NCBI GenBank assembly: GCA_963701205.1
Contig: OY969575.1
Span: 1,922,001-1,986,000 of the forward strand
Direction: 5' to 3'
Source of the DNA: JALZKA01 sp963701205
Lineage (GTDB): Bacteria; Actinomycetota; Thermoleophilia; Solirubrobacterales; 70-9
DNA: 64,000 nucleotides
Shown here: one piece after another, positions 1 to 8,272 of the stretch
Layout of the letters: every line of letters starts with the position of its first letter
Numbering within the stretch: the first letter of the stretch is position 1
Program-made: the position numbers and the translations under genes
Notes under the pieces: model-generated
The model's database searches: none
Seen by the model: only the letters and a program-made list of their open reading frames with translations
What the model was told of the DNA's origin: nothing

Positions 1-2
1 TC

Positions 3-620
3 GGCGCGCTCGCGGGTGAAGCGGCGGCGGCCGTTGTTGCCAGGCCGGTGCCGGACGGACCGGCGAGCGCCGCAGGGCCAGACAGTCCGGAGACGGTGAC
101 TCCGGCCTCGATCAGAACGCCGTACCTGGAGTTTCTGGCCAACGACGTTGATGGCGATACCGCGCTTGAAGCGCTGGCCCGGTTGCAGGGGCCAATTGCG
201 GCCAGCGTCCAATCCGGGTTCGGCGTTCCCACCTTCGAGCGGGAGCGGATCGGCGATCTTGACGCCGAGGTCTTGCGCGTATCGCCGGGATCGGCGTTTG
301 CATACGCCGTCAACGATTCGCGACTGCTGGTCGCCAACGACATTGCGGGAGTCGAGCGTCTCGGCGGACTGGGTTCGGGCGACTCGCTTGCGGAGGCATC
401 CAGTTACGAGCAGGCAATCGCCGGCCTACCTGACGACGCCGGTCTGTTCGCGTACATGAATCTCGCGGGCCTACTCGAGTTCGCGGAGCGAACGACCCTG
501 GCGCAAAACCCCTCATACGGCGAGTTCGCCGACGATCTCGCTCGTTTGCAGACCTTTGCAATCGCGATATCTGGGGATTCGGAAGGCCTCGCGGCGGACG
601 CCCGCGTGCGGATCGAGTGA
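3..620 (+). CDS. DUF3352-like protein, C-terminal fragment (5' end outside window)
   Basis: Only the last 205 or so residues lie in the window. The frame is open from base 3 and ends with TGA at 618-620, so the true start is upstream; the GTG at 48 lies inside the open frame and is not taken as a start. Near the end are segments such as LFAYMNLAGLLEFAE and FAIAISGDSEGLAADAR. These resemble the C-terminus of actinobacterial DUF3352 proteins, which are secreted or membrane-anchored and of unknown function. The family call rests on resemblance only. The gene ends 39 bases before metK, which has its own promoter-like hexamer, so the two are probably separate units. Confidence 0.5.
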   Translation, partial: GALAGEAAAAVVARPVPDGPASAAGPDSPETVTPASIRTPYLEFLANDVDGDTALEALARLQGPIAASVQSGFGVPTFERERIGDLDAEVLRVSPGSAFAYAVNDSRLLVANDIAGVERLGGLGSGDSLAEASSYEQAIAGLPDDAGLFAYMNLAGLLEFAERTTLAQNPSYGEFADDLARLQTFAIAISGDSEGLAADARVRIE

Positions 621-644
621 CTCGCGCTGCTTGACGCTGGTCGC

Positions 645-650
645 TAGGCT
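645..650 (+). promoter_or_regulatory. -10-like hexamer TAGGCT for metK
   Basis: TAGGCT lies 9 bases before the metK ATG and no Shine-Dalgarno sequence is visible. Transcription starting about 7 bases after the hexamer would give an almost leaderless mRNA. No good -35 is seen; the TTGACG at 631 is too close to serve as one. Confidence 0.45.
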
Positions 651-659
651 GCCGCAACC

Positions 660-1916
660 ATGAGTTTCACTGAAAGCCTCGGCGAAAACGAGTTCCTGTT
701 CACCTCTGAGTCGGTAACGGAGGGGCATCCGGACAAGGTCGCCGACCAGATCTCCGACGGGGTGCTTGACGCCGTGCTACGCGATGACCCATACGGGCGG
801 GTTGCCTGCGAGACGCTCGTCAATACGGGCCTCGTCGTCGTCTCGGGCGAGATCACGACGGATACGTACGTCGATATCCAGGAAATCGCGCGTGAGACGA
901 TTCGCAAGATCGGCTACACGGACGCTGACCTCGGGTTCTCGGCCGACTCTGCTGCGGTCCTGAACGCGATTGACAAACAGTCCTCCGACATCGCTCAGGG
1001 CGTCGACAACGCCCTTGAAGTTCGCCAGGACGCGGCTGACGACGACGCCCTCGATATTGCCGGTGCGGGCGACCAGGGGATGATGTTTGGGTACGCGACC
1101 GACGAGACGCCGGAGCTGATGCCGCTGCCGATCTCGCTCGCTCATCGCCTGGCCTTCCGCCTGGCCGAGGTCCGCAAGGATGGGACCCTCGGCTATCTCC
1201 GTCCGGACGGAAAGACCCAGGTCACCGTTCGCTACGTGGATGGGGTGCCGACCAAGGTTGAGAAGGTGCTGATCTCGACCCAGCACCACCCCGACGCAAC
1301 GACCGAGCAGATTCGCGCCGACCTCTTCGAGCACGTCGTGCGGCCGATCCTGCCGGCCAACCTGATTGACGAAACCGCGCTCAATACCGCAGCAAACTTC
1401 CTCGTCAACCCAACCGGGCGGTTTGTAATCGGCGGCCCCGTCGGCGACGCCGGCCTCACCGGCCGCAAGATCATCGTGGATACCTATGGCGGCATGGCTC
1501 GGCACGGTGGAGGGGCGTTTTCCGGCAAGGACCCGTCCAAGGTGGACCGTTCCGCTGCGTACGCGGCCCGTTGGGTGGCCAAAAATGTTGTGGCGGCCGG
1601 CCTGGCGTCGCGGTGCGAGCTTCAGGTTGCCTACGCCATCGGCGTCGCCCATCCGGTTTCGGTGATGGTCGAGACGTTTGGGACTGAGAAGATTTCCAAA
1701 ACGCAGATCGCGGAGCTGGTCGCTGAGCACTTCGACCTCCGCCCCGGATCGTTCCGCGAGGAGCTGAACCTGCACCGGGCGATCTACCAGCAGACGGCGG
1801 CGTACGGCCACTTCGGCCGCGAGCACGAAGACTTCACCTGGGAGCGGACTGATCGCGCGGAGGCGCTGCGCCAGGCCGCCGGCCTCAGCGAAGCCGCCGC
1901 ACCCGCTCCGGCCTGA
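660..1916 (+). CDS. metK: S-adenosylmethionine synthetase
   Basis: Makes S-adenosylmethionine from methionine and ATP in the cytoplasm, supplying the several methyltransferases encoded nearby (rsmB, rsmD, trmD, SpoU family). At 418 residues it is slightly longer than the usual 380-400. The N-terminus carries FTSESVTEGHPDKVADQISD, with the ATP-site His. The signature GAGDQGMMFGYA lies near residues 135-146, and the glycine-rich loop GGGAFSGKDPSKVDRSAAY near 282-300. The C-terminus ends in an Ala/Pro-rich extension of about 20 residues. The start is ATG 660, supported by the TAGGCT hexamer upstream and by family alignment. It is followed by a convergent PH-domain gene 22 bases later. Confidence 0.97.
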   Translation: MSFTESLGENEFLFTSESVTEGHPDKVADQISDGVLDAVLRDDPYGRVACETLVNTGLVVVSGEITTDTYVDIQEIARETIRKIGYTDADLGFSADSAAVLNAIDKQSSDIAQGVDNALEVRQDAADDDALDIAGAGDQGMMFGYATDETPELMPLPISLAHRLAFRLAEVRKDGTLGYLRPDGKTQVTVRYVDGVPTKVEKVLISTQHHPDATTEQIRADLFEHVVRPILPANLIDETALNTAANFLVNPTGRFVIGGPVGDAGLTGRKIIVDTYGGMARHGGGAFSGKDPSKVDRSAAYAARWVAKNVVAAGLASRCELQVAYAIGVAHPVSVMVETFGTEKISKTQIAELVAEHFDLRPGSFREELNLHRAIYQQTAAYGHFGREHEDFTWERTDRAEALRQAAGLSEAAAPAPA

Positions 1917-1938
1917 CCAACGCCGCTGCCGCCGGTCG

Positions 1939-2472
1939 CTAGCTCGGCGTCGGCTGGTTTCCGTGTTCCTCGTCGCCGAGGCCGCTCGACGAGCCCAGGC
2001 TACGGGTCGCGTTATCGACCTGATCGACGACGTCGGCCGGCTCGGCAACCCCTGAGAACGTGAAGTCGTAATCGTCCCCGGCGGCGGTGTCGAAATCGAC
2101 ATCGCCGATCTGCAAGACGCGTTGGACGACGGACTGGGTGAAGTTCACATTCTGGACGCGCTCAAGGCGCGTCTCCTGGATCGTGCGCGAGACGATGCCG
2201 CGCTTGATGTGAAGGCGTCGGTTCGTGATCGTGTAGCTCGTCGCCACCCGCTTGACGAATCCCACGAGCACGGTGATGCCGACGCCGGCGATCGCGATCA
2301 GCACGACGAGGCCTTTGTTCGTCTCATCGCCAAACAGATTTGTCCCGAGGGCGACCACGATCGCGATGGCCGCGGTTACGGCGATGCCCTTCAAGTAGAA
2401 ATCAAGGATCGAGCGCCAAGAGGGGTGACCCTCAAACAGAACGCGCTCTCCCGGACCAAGTTTCGGTGCCAC
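1939..2472 (-). CDS. PH domain-containing membrane protein (bPH2 / YdbS-like)
   Basis: Predicted membrane protein of 177 residues. The N-terminus (APKLGPGERVLFEGHPSW) is followed by two hydrophobic segments near residues 25-45 and 55-75. A bacterial PH-like domain follows (YTITNRRLHIKRGIVSR, then ETRLERVQNVNFTQS and VLQIGDVDFDTA), as in the YdbS/YdbT family. The function is not established. The frame is open further upstream, but I choose GTG 2472 because a TAATCT hexamer lies 7 bases before it and a longer form would run into priA. The C-terminus is polar and low-complexity. It is divergent from priA, with 42 bases between the starts. Confidence 0.75.
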   Translation of the reverse strand: MAPKLGPGERVLFEGHPSWRSILDFYLKGIAVTAAIAIVVALGTNLFGDETNKGLVVLIAIAGVGITVLVGFVKRVATSYTITNRRLHIKRGIVSRTIQETRLERVQNVNFTQSVVQRVLQIGDVDFDTAAGDDYDFTFSGVAEPADVVDQVDNATRSLGSSSGLGDEEHGNQPTPS

Positions 2473-2479
2473 GCTCGCC

Positions 2480-2485
2480 AGATTA
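2480..2485 (-). promoter_or_regulatory. -10-like hexamer TAATCT for the PH-domain gene
   Basis: On the minus strand TAATCT lies 7 bases before GTG 2472. It sits back to back with the priA hexamer at 2503-2508, giving a compact divergent promoter pair. Confidence 0.45.
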
Positions 2486-2502
2486 CTCCGTAGCGGCAGC
2501 GC

Positions 2503-2508
2503 TAGGTT
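2503..2508 (+). promoter_or_regulatory. -10-like hexamer TAGGTT for priA
   Basis: TAGGTT lies 6 bases before GTG 2515, so the transcript would start at or next to the initiation codon. No Shine-Dalgarno sequence is seen. Confidence 0.45.
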
Positions 2509-2514
2509 CAACGC

Positions 2515-4686
2515 GTGAGCCCGCGAATCGCCAAGGTTGAGCCACTCACCACCGCCAGGGGGCTGAGCGGACCCTTCGACTACATCCTCACCGAGGGTTT
2601 CAGCGCGGTCGGAGTGGGTGCCGTCCTCCGGGTTCCATTCTCGAATCGTCAGATCCTGGGGGTGGTCGTGGCGATCGCCGACCACTCTGACCTGGCCCTG
2701 GAGCGGCTCTCCGAGCCCGCTGCCGTGGTCGGTGACGGCGTTACCTCCGACCTGATCGACCTCGGTCTGTGGGTTGGCAGCGAGTACTGCTCGACCCGGT
2801 CGCGCGGGCTCGAACTGGTTCTGCCGCCCGGCACCAGCGCCCGGTCCGGTGGGCTGGCAGCCAGAACCGAGTTGCGGGCAGAGCTGACCGAGCTGGGCAC
2901 CGCAGCACTAAAGGGGGGCGAGCGGCTTGGGTCCAAGCAGCGGCGGGCGCTGGAGCGCCTCAGCGCGGCGGGGGAGCCCGTTGCGGCCGGTGATGAGCGG
3001 GATGCCTTGCGACGGCTTGAGCGTCGTGGCCTGGTTCGTCTCAGCAAGGCCGAGGTGTCGCGCCGGCCGGTCTCGACATCCGTTGGGCTACCGGCGGGCC
3101 CGCCGCGCCTCAACCCCGCCCAGCAGGTCGCCGTCGATCGCATCGAAGTCGACCTCGACGGTGACGGCTGCGAACTGCTGCTTCACGGTGTGACGGGCTC
3201 GGGGAAGACCGAGGTGTACCTCGCCGCTGCCGACGCTGCCCTTCAGCGCGGGCGTGGCGTCATCGTGCTGGTGCCGGAGATCGGGCTGACGCCGCAGACG
3301 GTGTCTCGATTCGAGTCACGCTTCGGCGATCGCGTGGCCGTCCTTCACTCCGCGCTCTCGGCCGGTGAGCGCCGGGACGAGTGGCAGCGCCTGCGGCGAG
3401 GCGAAGCGCGGATCTGCGTCGGCCCACGTTCCGCGGTCTTTGCTCCGGTTGACGGCCTTGGGCTGCTGATCGTGGATGAGGAGCACGATGCCTCCTACAA
3501 GCAGGAATCAGACCCGCGCTACGACGCGCGGGCGGTCGCCAGCTACCGGGCCCAGCGCGCGCACGCCGTCCTCGTCTGTGGCACGGCGACTCCGCGCCCG
3601 GAAAGTTGGGTGGCGCTTGAGCGGATCGAGCTCCCCGAACGGGCTGACGGGGCCGACCTGCCGCCCGTACAGGTCCTGGATATGCGCGATCGCGGCGGTC
3701 GCGAGGGGCCGCTTCACCCGTCGACGATCGCGGCCCTGGGGGAGCTGCCGGCCCGAGCCGCGAAGGCGATCGTGATGGTGCCAAGGCGCGGCTGGTCTCC
3801 GCACCTGAGCTGTCGCGAGTGCGGGCATACGTTTGGCTGCCCTGCATGCGATGTCTCCCTGGTCCTGCACCGCGCCCGCTCGCTTTTGCGGTGCCATCAC
3901 TGCGGCTACAGCGAACCCTCGCCAACGGCTTGTCCGGAATGTGGCTCCGTCTCGGTCACCCGTCATGGCGCTGGCAGCGAACAGGTGGCGCAGGTGGTGA
4001 AGGACCTGATCGATCCGCTCCCGGTGTTCCGCCTCGACTCGGACAGCGCTTCGGGACGGGGGTCTCACGCCAGGATCCTGGCCGAGTTCGAAAGCTCGCG
4101 GGCCGGCGTCCTGTTGGGAACGCAGATGGTGGGCAAGGGACACGATTTCCCGGATGTCGTCCTCAGCGTGATCGTGGACGCGGACGCAAGCCTGCGGTTC
4201 CCGGACTTCAGGGCCGAGGAGCGCACGTTTGCCCAGGTGGCTCAGCTCGCCGGCAGAAGCGGCCGCGGTGGCGTCGAAGGCCGGGTGCTGGTTCAGACAC
4301 TGACCCCGGATGCTGACGCGATCCGGTTCGCCGCCCAGCACGACGCCGCGGGTTTCGTCACCGGGGAGCTCGAGCGCCGGCGGCAGCTTGCCTACCCGCC
4401 GTTCGCGAGTTTGATCCGGGTTGAGTTTTCAGCGCCCGAGTCGCGAGCCGCCGACAATGCCGCAGCCCAGACCGCCGCTCGTCTGCGACCCCTCCTGCCA
4501 AAGGGGTCGCAGCTTCTGGGTCCCGCGCCGCGCTTTCGTCTGCGCGATCGCGAACGGCGGCAGGTGCTTGTCAAGGCGACGGAGCGGGATCCTGCGGTGG
4601 CGGCCGTGCGCGAGGCGGTGGACGGAGCCGTCTCTGCCCGGGCGCTACGCGGGGTGCAGTTGTCGGTTGACGTGGACCCGCAATAG
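2515..4686 (+). CDS. priA: Primosomal protein N' (replication restart helicase PriA)
   Basis: Superfamily 2 DNA helicase that reloads the replisome at stalled forks; 723 residues. It has an N-terminal 3'-OH-binding region (about 1-105), then the helicase core: Walker A GVTGSGKTEVY (225-235), DEEHD (321-325) and motif LGTQMVGKGHDFP. A zinc region carries two clusters of paired cysteines (CRECGHTFGCPAC and CHHCGYSEPSPTACPEC). The AGRSGRG motif VI is intact. All ATPase motifs are present, unlike mycobacterial and streptomycete PriA, which are annotated as lacking detectable helicase motifs. GTG 2515 is supported by the TAGGTT hexamer. It leads toward def-fmt-rsmB-rpe, a common bacterial order. 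Confidence 0.95.
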   Translation: MSPRIAKVEPLTTARGLSGPFDYILTEGFSAVGVGAVLRVPFSNRQILGVVVAIADHSDLALERLSEPAAVVGDGVTSDLIDLGLWVGSEYCSTRSRGLELVLPPGTSARSGGLAARTELRAELTELGTAALKGGERLGSKQRRALERLSAAGEPVAAGDERDALRRLERRGLVRLSKAEVSRRPVSTSVGLPAGPPRLNPAQQVAVDRIEVDLDGDGCELLLHGVTGSGKTEVYLAAADAALQRGRGVIVLVPEIGLTPQTVSRFESRFGDRVAVLHSALSAGERRDEWQRLRRGEARICVGPRSAVFAPVDGLGLLIVDEEHDASYKQESDPRYDARAVASYRAQRAHAVLVCGTATPRPESWVALERIELPERADGADLPPVQVLDMRDRGGREGPLHPSTIAALGELPARAAKAIVMVPRRGWSPHLSCRECGHTFGCPACDVSLVLHRARSLLRCHHCGYSEPSPTACPECGSVSVTRHGAGSEQVAQVVKDLIDPLPVFRLDSDSASGRGSHARILAEFESSRAGVLLGTQMVGKGHDFPDVVLSVIVDADASLRFPDFRAEERTFAQVAQLAGRSGRGGVEGRVLVQTLTPDADAIRFAAQHDAAGFVTGELERRRQLAYPPFASLIRVEFSAPESRAADNAAAQTAARLRPLLPKGSQLLGPAPRFRLRDRERRQVLVKATERDPAVAAVREAVDGAVSARALRGVQLSVDVDPQ

Positions 4687-4705
4687 GAACGCCTGCCCAG
4701 GAATC

Positions 4706-4711
4706 TAGAAT
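4706..4711 (+). promoter_or_regulatory. -10-like hexamer TAGAAT for def
   Basis: TAGAAT lies 7 bases before GTG 4719. It suggests that def-fmt-rsmB-rpe can be transcribed separately from priA. Confidence 0.45.
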
Positions 4712-4718
4712 CAGCAGC

Positions 4719-5354
4719 GTGACCGAGGAGGAGGAGATTGTCGAAGGCCCGCCCGCGGAGCCTTCCGAGGAGGAACTGCTCAGGCGTGAGCAAGCCTTGG
4801 CCAAGATCGTCAGCTTCGGTGATCCGGTGCTGCGCTCGCGCGCATCGGACGTGCACGAGTTTGGGCCTGAGCTCCAGATCGAAGCGGAGCGCATGATCGG
4901 GATCATGCGCGACGCGATGGGAGTTGGGCTTGCGGCCACGCAGCTTGGAGTGCTGCGACGGATGTTGGTCTTTCAGGCCGGTCACGACGCCACGCCGGCC
5001 GCGCTCCTGAATCCGGTAGTCGAGTGGAGCTCGGATGAAGTTGCAACGGCGTCGGAGGGCTGTCTCTCGCTCCCGCGGATCATCGTTGATGTTGAGCGAC
5101 CGCTATTCGTCAGGGTGGGCGGCGCTGATGCCGTTGGTGAGTCCGTGACGATTGAAGCCTCCGGCCTTGAGGCTCGCATCCTGCAGCACGAGATCGACCA
5201 CCTGAACGGGATCCTGATTCTCGACCGGGCCGAGCGTGAGCAACGCAAGGGCGCGATGCGCGCCCTGCGCGAAGGAACCAGTTTCGCTCCGATCGACGAG
5301 AGCGATCTGGAGGCAGCCGAGCCCGGCGATCAGGCCGAAGCTGGCGTCGGCTAA
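4719..5354 (+). CDS. def: Peptide deformylase
   Basis: Removes the formyl group from the N-terminal Met of new proteins; a metal hydrolase. All three family motifs are visible: GVGLAATQLG (motif 1), EGCLSLP with the metal-binding Cys (motif 2), and HEIDH near residues 157-161 with the two His ligands and catalytic Glu (motif 3). At 211 residues it is longer than the usual 165-180, because of an acidic N-terminal extension of about 28 residues (MTEEEEIVEG and on) and an acidic tail. GTG 4719 fits the TAGAAT hexamer. The stop is one base before the fmt start, so the enzymes that add and remove formyl are co-transcribed. Confidence 0.96.
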   Translation: MTEEEEIVEGPPAEPSEEELLRREQALAKIVSFGDPVLRSRASDVHEFGPELQIEAERMIGIMRDAMGVGLAATQLGVLRRMLVFQAGHDATPAALLNPVVEWSSDEVATASEGCLSLPRIIVDVERPLFVRVGGADAVGESVTIEASGLEARILQHEIDHLNGILILDRAEREQRKGAMRALREGTSFAPIDESDLEAAEPGDQAEAGVG

Positions 5355-5355
5355 C

Positions 5356-6267
5356 TTGGCGCTTGCCTACCTAGGAACGTCGGATTTCGCCGCGACCGTC
5401 CTGCGCCGGCTGGTCGCCGATGGCGAGGCTCCCGCAATCGTGATCACCCCGCCCGACCGCAAGCAGGGTCGCGGGCGACGGCTGCAGCCACCGCCCGTCG
5501 CCGTGCTGGCGACGGAGCTTGAACTGCCGCTGCATCAGACCGAAGACATCAATGCTCCGGCTTCGGCTGATGCGCTGGCGGGAGCCGACGTCGATCTGGC
5601 GATGGTTTGCGCTTTCGGCCAGCTGATCGGCGCTGCGGCCCTCGAGCAAACGCTGATGCTGAACGTTCATCCCTCGCTGCTCCCGCGCTGGCGAGGCGCG
5701 GCGCCCATCGAACGGGCAATGATGGCGGGAGACGCGACCACCGGCGTTGCGATCATCCAACTGGTCGAGGCTCTCGACGCCGGTCCGATCGCGATCAGCG
5801 AGGAGGTCGCCATCGCACCCGACGAGCGCTTTGACGATTTGGCCGCGCGGCTTGCCCAGCTCGGAGGCGAGCTCGCCGTGCGCGCGATTCGAAGCCAACG
5901 CGACGGTGCGTTGAGCTTTGTTGACCAGGACGAGTCATCGGTCACCTACGCCCACAAGATCGATGCGTCCGACCGCCGGCTTGATCCGGTCCAGCCTGCC
6001 GCCTCCCTTGAGCGAGTCATCCGCGCGTTGACCCCCCACATCGGCGCGTACCTCGAACTGGATGGCGGCGAGCGCCTTGCGGTCAGGCGAGCGGAAGCGG
6101 TTGAAGATCAAGTGCCAGCCAACACGCTAATGGCGACTGCTGGCGCCCTGCTCCTCGGCTGTGCGGACGGCGCGCTTCGGATCTTGGCCGTCCAGCCCGC
6201 GGGCAAGCGCGAGATGCCCGTCGCCGATTACCTGCGAGGGCATCCGGCGCCGAAGCTCGGCTCGTGA
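5356..6267 (+). CDS. fmt: Methionyl-tRNA formyltransferase
   Basis: Formylates Met-tRNA(fMet) using 10-formyl-tetrahydrofolate. The conserved N-terminus LAYLGTSDFAATVLRRL begins right after a TTG at 5356, giving 303 residues, close to the usual 310. The open frame extends upstream inside def but without family similarity, so TTG 5356 is the best start. The formyl-donor and active-site region NVHPSLLPRWRGAAPI is clear, followed by the C-terminal tRNA-binding domain (AHKIDASDRRLDP and on). It begins one base after the def stop and shares a 4-base GTGA overlap with rsmB, so coupled translation is likely. Confidence 0.95.
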   Translation: MALAYLGTSDFAATVLRRLVADGEAPAIVITPPDRKQGRGRRLQPPPVAVLATELELPLHQTEDINAPASADALAGADVDLAMVCAFGQLIGAAALEQTLMLNVHPSLLPRWRGAAPIERAMMAGDATTGVAIIQLVEALDAGPIAISEEVAIAPDERFDDLAARLAQLGGELAVRAIRSQRDGALSFVDQDESSVTYAHKIDASDRRLDPVQPAASLERVIRALTPHIGAYLELDGGERLAVRRAEAVEDQVPANTLMATAGALLLGCADGALRILAVQPAGKREMPVADYLRGHPAPKLGS

Positions 6268-7589
6268 GCCAGGACCGTGTGGCGCCGACGCGCCGCGTCG
6301 CCTTCGAGGTTTTGCGACGTACTTTCGAACACGGCGCCTGGGCCGATCGCGCGCTTCCGGCCGCGCTCGACCGGCACGGCGTAACTGACCGCCGCGGTCG
6401 AGGCCAGGCGCAGCAGCTCGCGTTCGGAGCAGTCCAGCGGCGTGGCACTACCGACACGATCTGCGAGCGGCTTGCGGGGCGGCGTATTGATTCGCTTGAC
6501 CCTCCCGTCAGGGCCGCGCTGCGTCTGGGCCTCTTTGAGGTGTTCTTTGCCGACGGGGCGGCTGATCACGCGACGGTTGACGCTGCGGTGGAGCTTGCCA
6601 AGGCCGGAATGCGCAAGGGCGGCGCCCGGCGGGCGGCGGGCGCTTCCGGACTCGTCAACGCCGTCCTCAGGCGGGCCATCGCTGAACGCGATCCGATCTC
6701 AGCTTCGCTGACGGACGCGGATCCCGCCGCCGCAGCGATCGCGCACTCGGTGCCGGAGTGGATGGCCGCGATGTGGTGGAAGGAGCTTGGTGCCGAGAGC
6801 ACCAGGTCACTGCTGCGAGCCGTCAACCTTCCCTCCGAGACGGCCATGCGAGTCAACACTCTCCGGGCCGACCCTAGTGATCTCCGCTCCCGCTTGGCCG
6901 CCGCCGGAGAACCCGCCGAGAGCCCGCCTCAGACCGATCGAATACCCGGGCTTCCCGAAGCGCTGGTCTGGTCCGGCCCGCTCGGTCCCGCGGCACTCGA
7001 GGCACTGTCGGCCGGCGAGATGTTTGCCCAGAGCCGTGCCGCGCAGGCCGTGGTTGCAATCCTCGATCCGCAGCCTGGCGAGCGCGTTTTGGAGCTTTGC
7101 GCCGGTCCCGGTGTGAAGACCACGGCGATCGCAGCACGTATGGCCGGGAAGGGTGAGCTGGTCGCCGTCGAGGCTGACGCCGGCCGAGCCAGCCAAGTAA
7201 CCGAACTCTGTCGTCGGGCCGGCGCCGAGGCCGTTTCGGTGGTCGTGGGGGATGCCCGCGACGCGGTTGAACCGGGTGCCTTCGACCGGGTGCTGGTCGA
7301 TCCGCCGTGCTCGGACCTGGGCACGCTCGCCTCGCGCCCCGATCTGCGCTGGCGCAAGGACGAGGAGACAATCACTGAGCTCGCGACGCTCCAGTCTTCG
7401 ATCCTCGCGGCTGGAACCGCAGCCCTGGCCCCGGGCGGGACCCTCGTCTACTCGACCTGCACGATCTCGAACAGGGAGAACGAAGCGGTCGTGTCCGCGC
7501 TGGCTCCGCAGATCATCACGACCCGTCCTGACATCGATCACACCGACGGCTTTTTCATCGCCCGTATCTGCCAGCATGAGCCGCAATGA
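6264..7589 (+). CDS. rsmB: 16S rRNA (cytosine-967-C5) methyltransferase
   Basis: SAM-dependent m5C methyltransferase of 16S rRNA; 441 residues. The N-terminal NusB-like RNA-binding domain spans about residues 1-140 (APTRRVAFEVLRRTFEHG). It is followed by a Rossmann methyltransferase domain with VLELCAGPGVKTTAIAARM (motif I), VDPPCSDLGTL (motif IV, with one conserved Cys) and YSTCTISNRENE (motif VI, with the catalytic Cys). GTG 6264 overlaps the fmt stop, and the end overlaps the rpe start by 4 bases (ATGA). The domain order and length match RsmB/Sun. Confidence 0.94.
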   Translation: MSQDRVAPTRRVAFEVLRRTFEHGAWADRALPAALDRHGVTDRRGRGQAQQLAFGAVQRRGTTDTICERLAGRRIDSLDPPVRAALRLGLFEVFFADGAADHATVDAAVELAKAGMRKGGARRAAGASGLVNAVLRRAIAERDPISASLTDADPAAAAIAHSVPEWMAAMWWKELGAESTRSLLRAVNLPSETAMRVNTLRADPSDLRSRLAAAGEPAESPPQTDRIPGLPEALVWSGPLGPAALEALSAGEMFAQSRAAQAVVAILDPQPGERVLELCAGPGVKTTAIAARMAGKGELVAVEADAGRASQVTELCRRAGAEAVSVVVGDARDAVEPGAFDRVLVDPPCSDLGTLASRPDLRWRKDEETITELATLQSSILAAGTAALAPGGTLVYSTCTISNRENEAVVSALAPQIITTRPDIDHTDGFFIARICQHEPQ

Positions 7590-8272
7590 GCGCCGATGTC
7601 AGGGAACTCTTTGTGACCAAACAGGTCGCACCGTCAATCCTCGCCGCCGACTTCTCGCGCCTCGGAGCCCAGGTGGACGAGGTAATGAAGGCTGGCGCAC
7701 GGGTGATTCACGTTGACGTGATGGACGGGCACTTTGTGCCTCCGATCACGATCGGATCCCTCATTGCCGCGTCGATAGCCGATCAGGTCCACGACGCCGG
7801 CGGGGTGCTCGACGTCCATCTCATGATCGAGCGTCCCGGCGAGCAAATCGAGGCATTCGCAAAGGCGGGCGCCGACTGCATCACGATTCACCAGGAGGCC
7901 GATCCCCACGCGCATCGCACGCTCGCGGCGATCCGCGAGGCGGGCTGTCTTGCTGGGTTGGCGATCAACCCGGGTACCCCGGTTGAGGCCGCCGCCAACC
8001 TTGCGGGCCAATGTGACCTGCTGCTTGCGATGACCGTGAACCCGGGCTGGGGAGGGCAGAAGTTCATCCCCTCATCTCCGGCCAAGATCCAGGCCCTGGC
8101 CGCAATGGCTCCGGAGGGCTGCGCTTTGGAGGTTGACGGCGGCGTTGACTCACAGACCGCGGAACTCGTCGCGCGCGCCGGAGCAAACCTTCTGGTCGCG
8201 GGCTCAGCCGTGTTTTCAGACTCGGACCCAGGGGCGGCCTTTCAACGCATCGCCGCCGCAGCCGCGGTCTAA
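7586..8272 (+). CDS. rpe: Ribulose-phosphate 3-epimerase
   Basis: Interconverts ribulose 5-phosphate and xylulose 5-phosphate. It is a TIM-barrel enzyme of 228 residues. Visible motifs are APSILAADFSRLGAQ (N-terminal strand with the conserved Ser), HVDVMDGHFVPPITIG (metal His and catalytic Asp), LDVHLMIERP, MTVNPGWGGQKFIP and LEVDGGVDSQTAELV. ATG 7586 overlaps the rsmB stop. An internal GTG at 7613 would remove nine residues that precede the family core, so the exact start is open. The gene converges on the antiporter gene with a 4-base overlap of stop codons. Linkage to priA-def-fmt-rsmB is conserved in many bacteria. Confidence 0.95.
   Translation: MSADVRELFVTKQVAPSILAADFSRLGAQVDEVMKAGARVIHVDVMDGHFVPPITIGSLIAASIADQVHDAGGVLDVHLMIERPGEQIEAFAKAGADCITIHQEADPHAHRTLAAIREAGCLAGLAINPGTPVEAAANLAGQCDLLLAMTVNPGWGGQKFIPSSPAKIQALAAMAPEGCALEVDGGVDSQTAELVARAGANLLVAGSAVFSDSDPGAAFQRIAAAAAV

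Noticed and set aside
631..636. TTGACG before metK as a -35 element
   Set aside because: It lies only 8 bases before the TAGGCT hexamer, too close for a -35/-10 pair.
777..2102. Long open frame (over 400 codons) on the minus strand opposite metK
   Set aside because: It is the reverse shadow of metK. High G+C codons keep the opposite frame open, and its translation is Arg/Gly/Val-rich without any domain.
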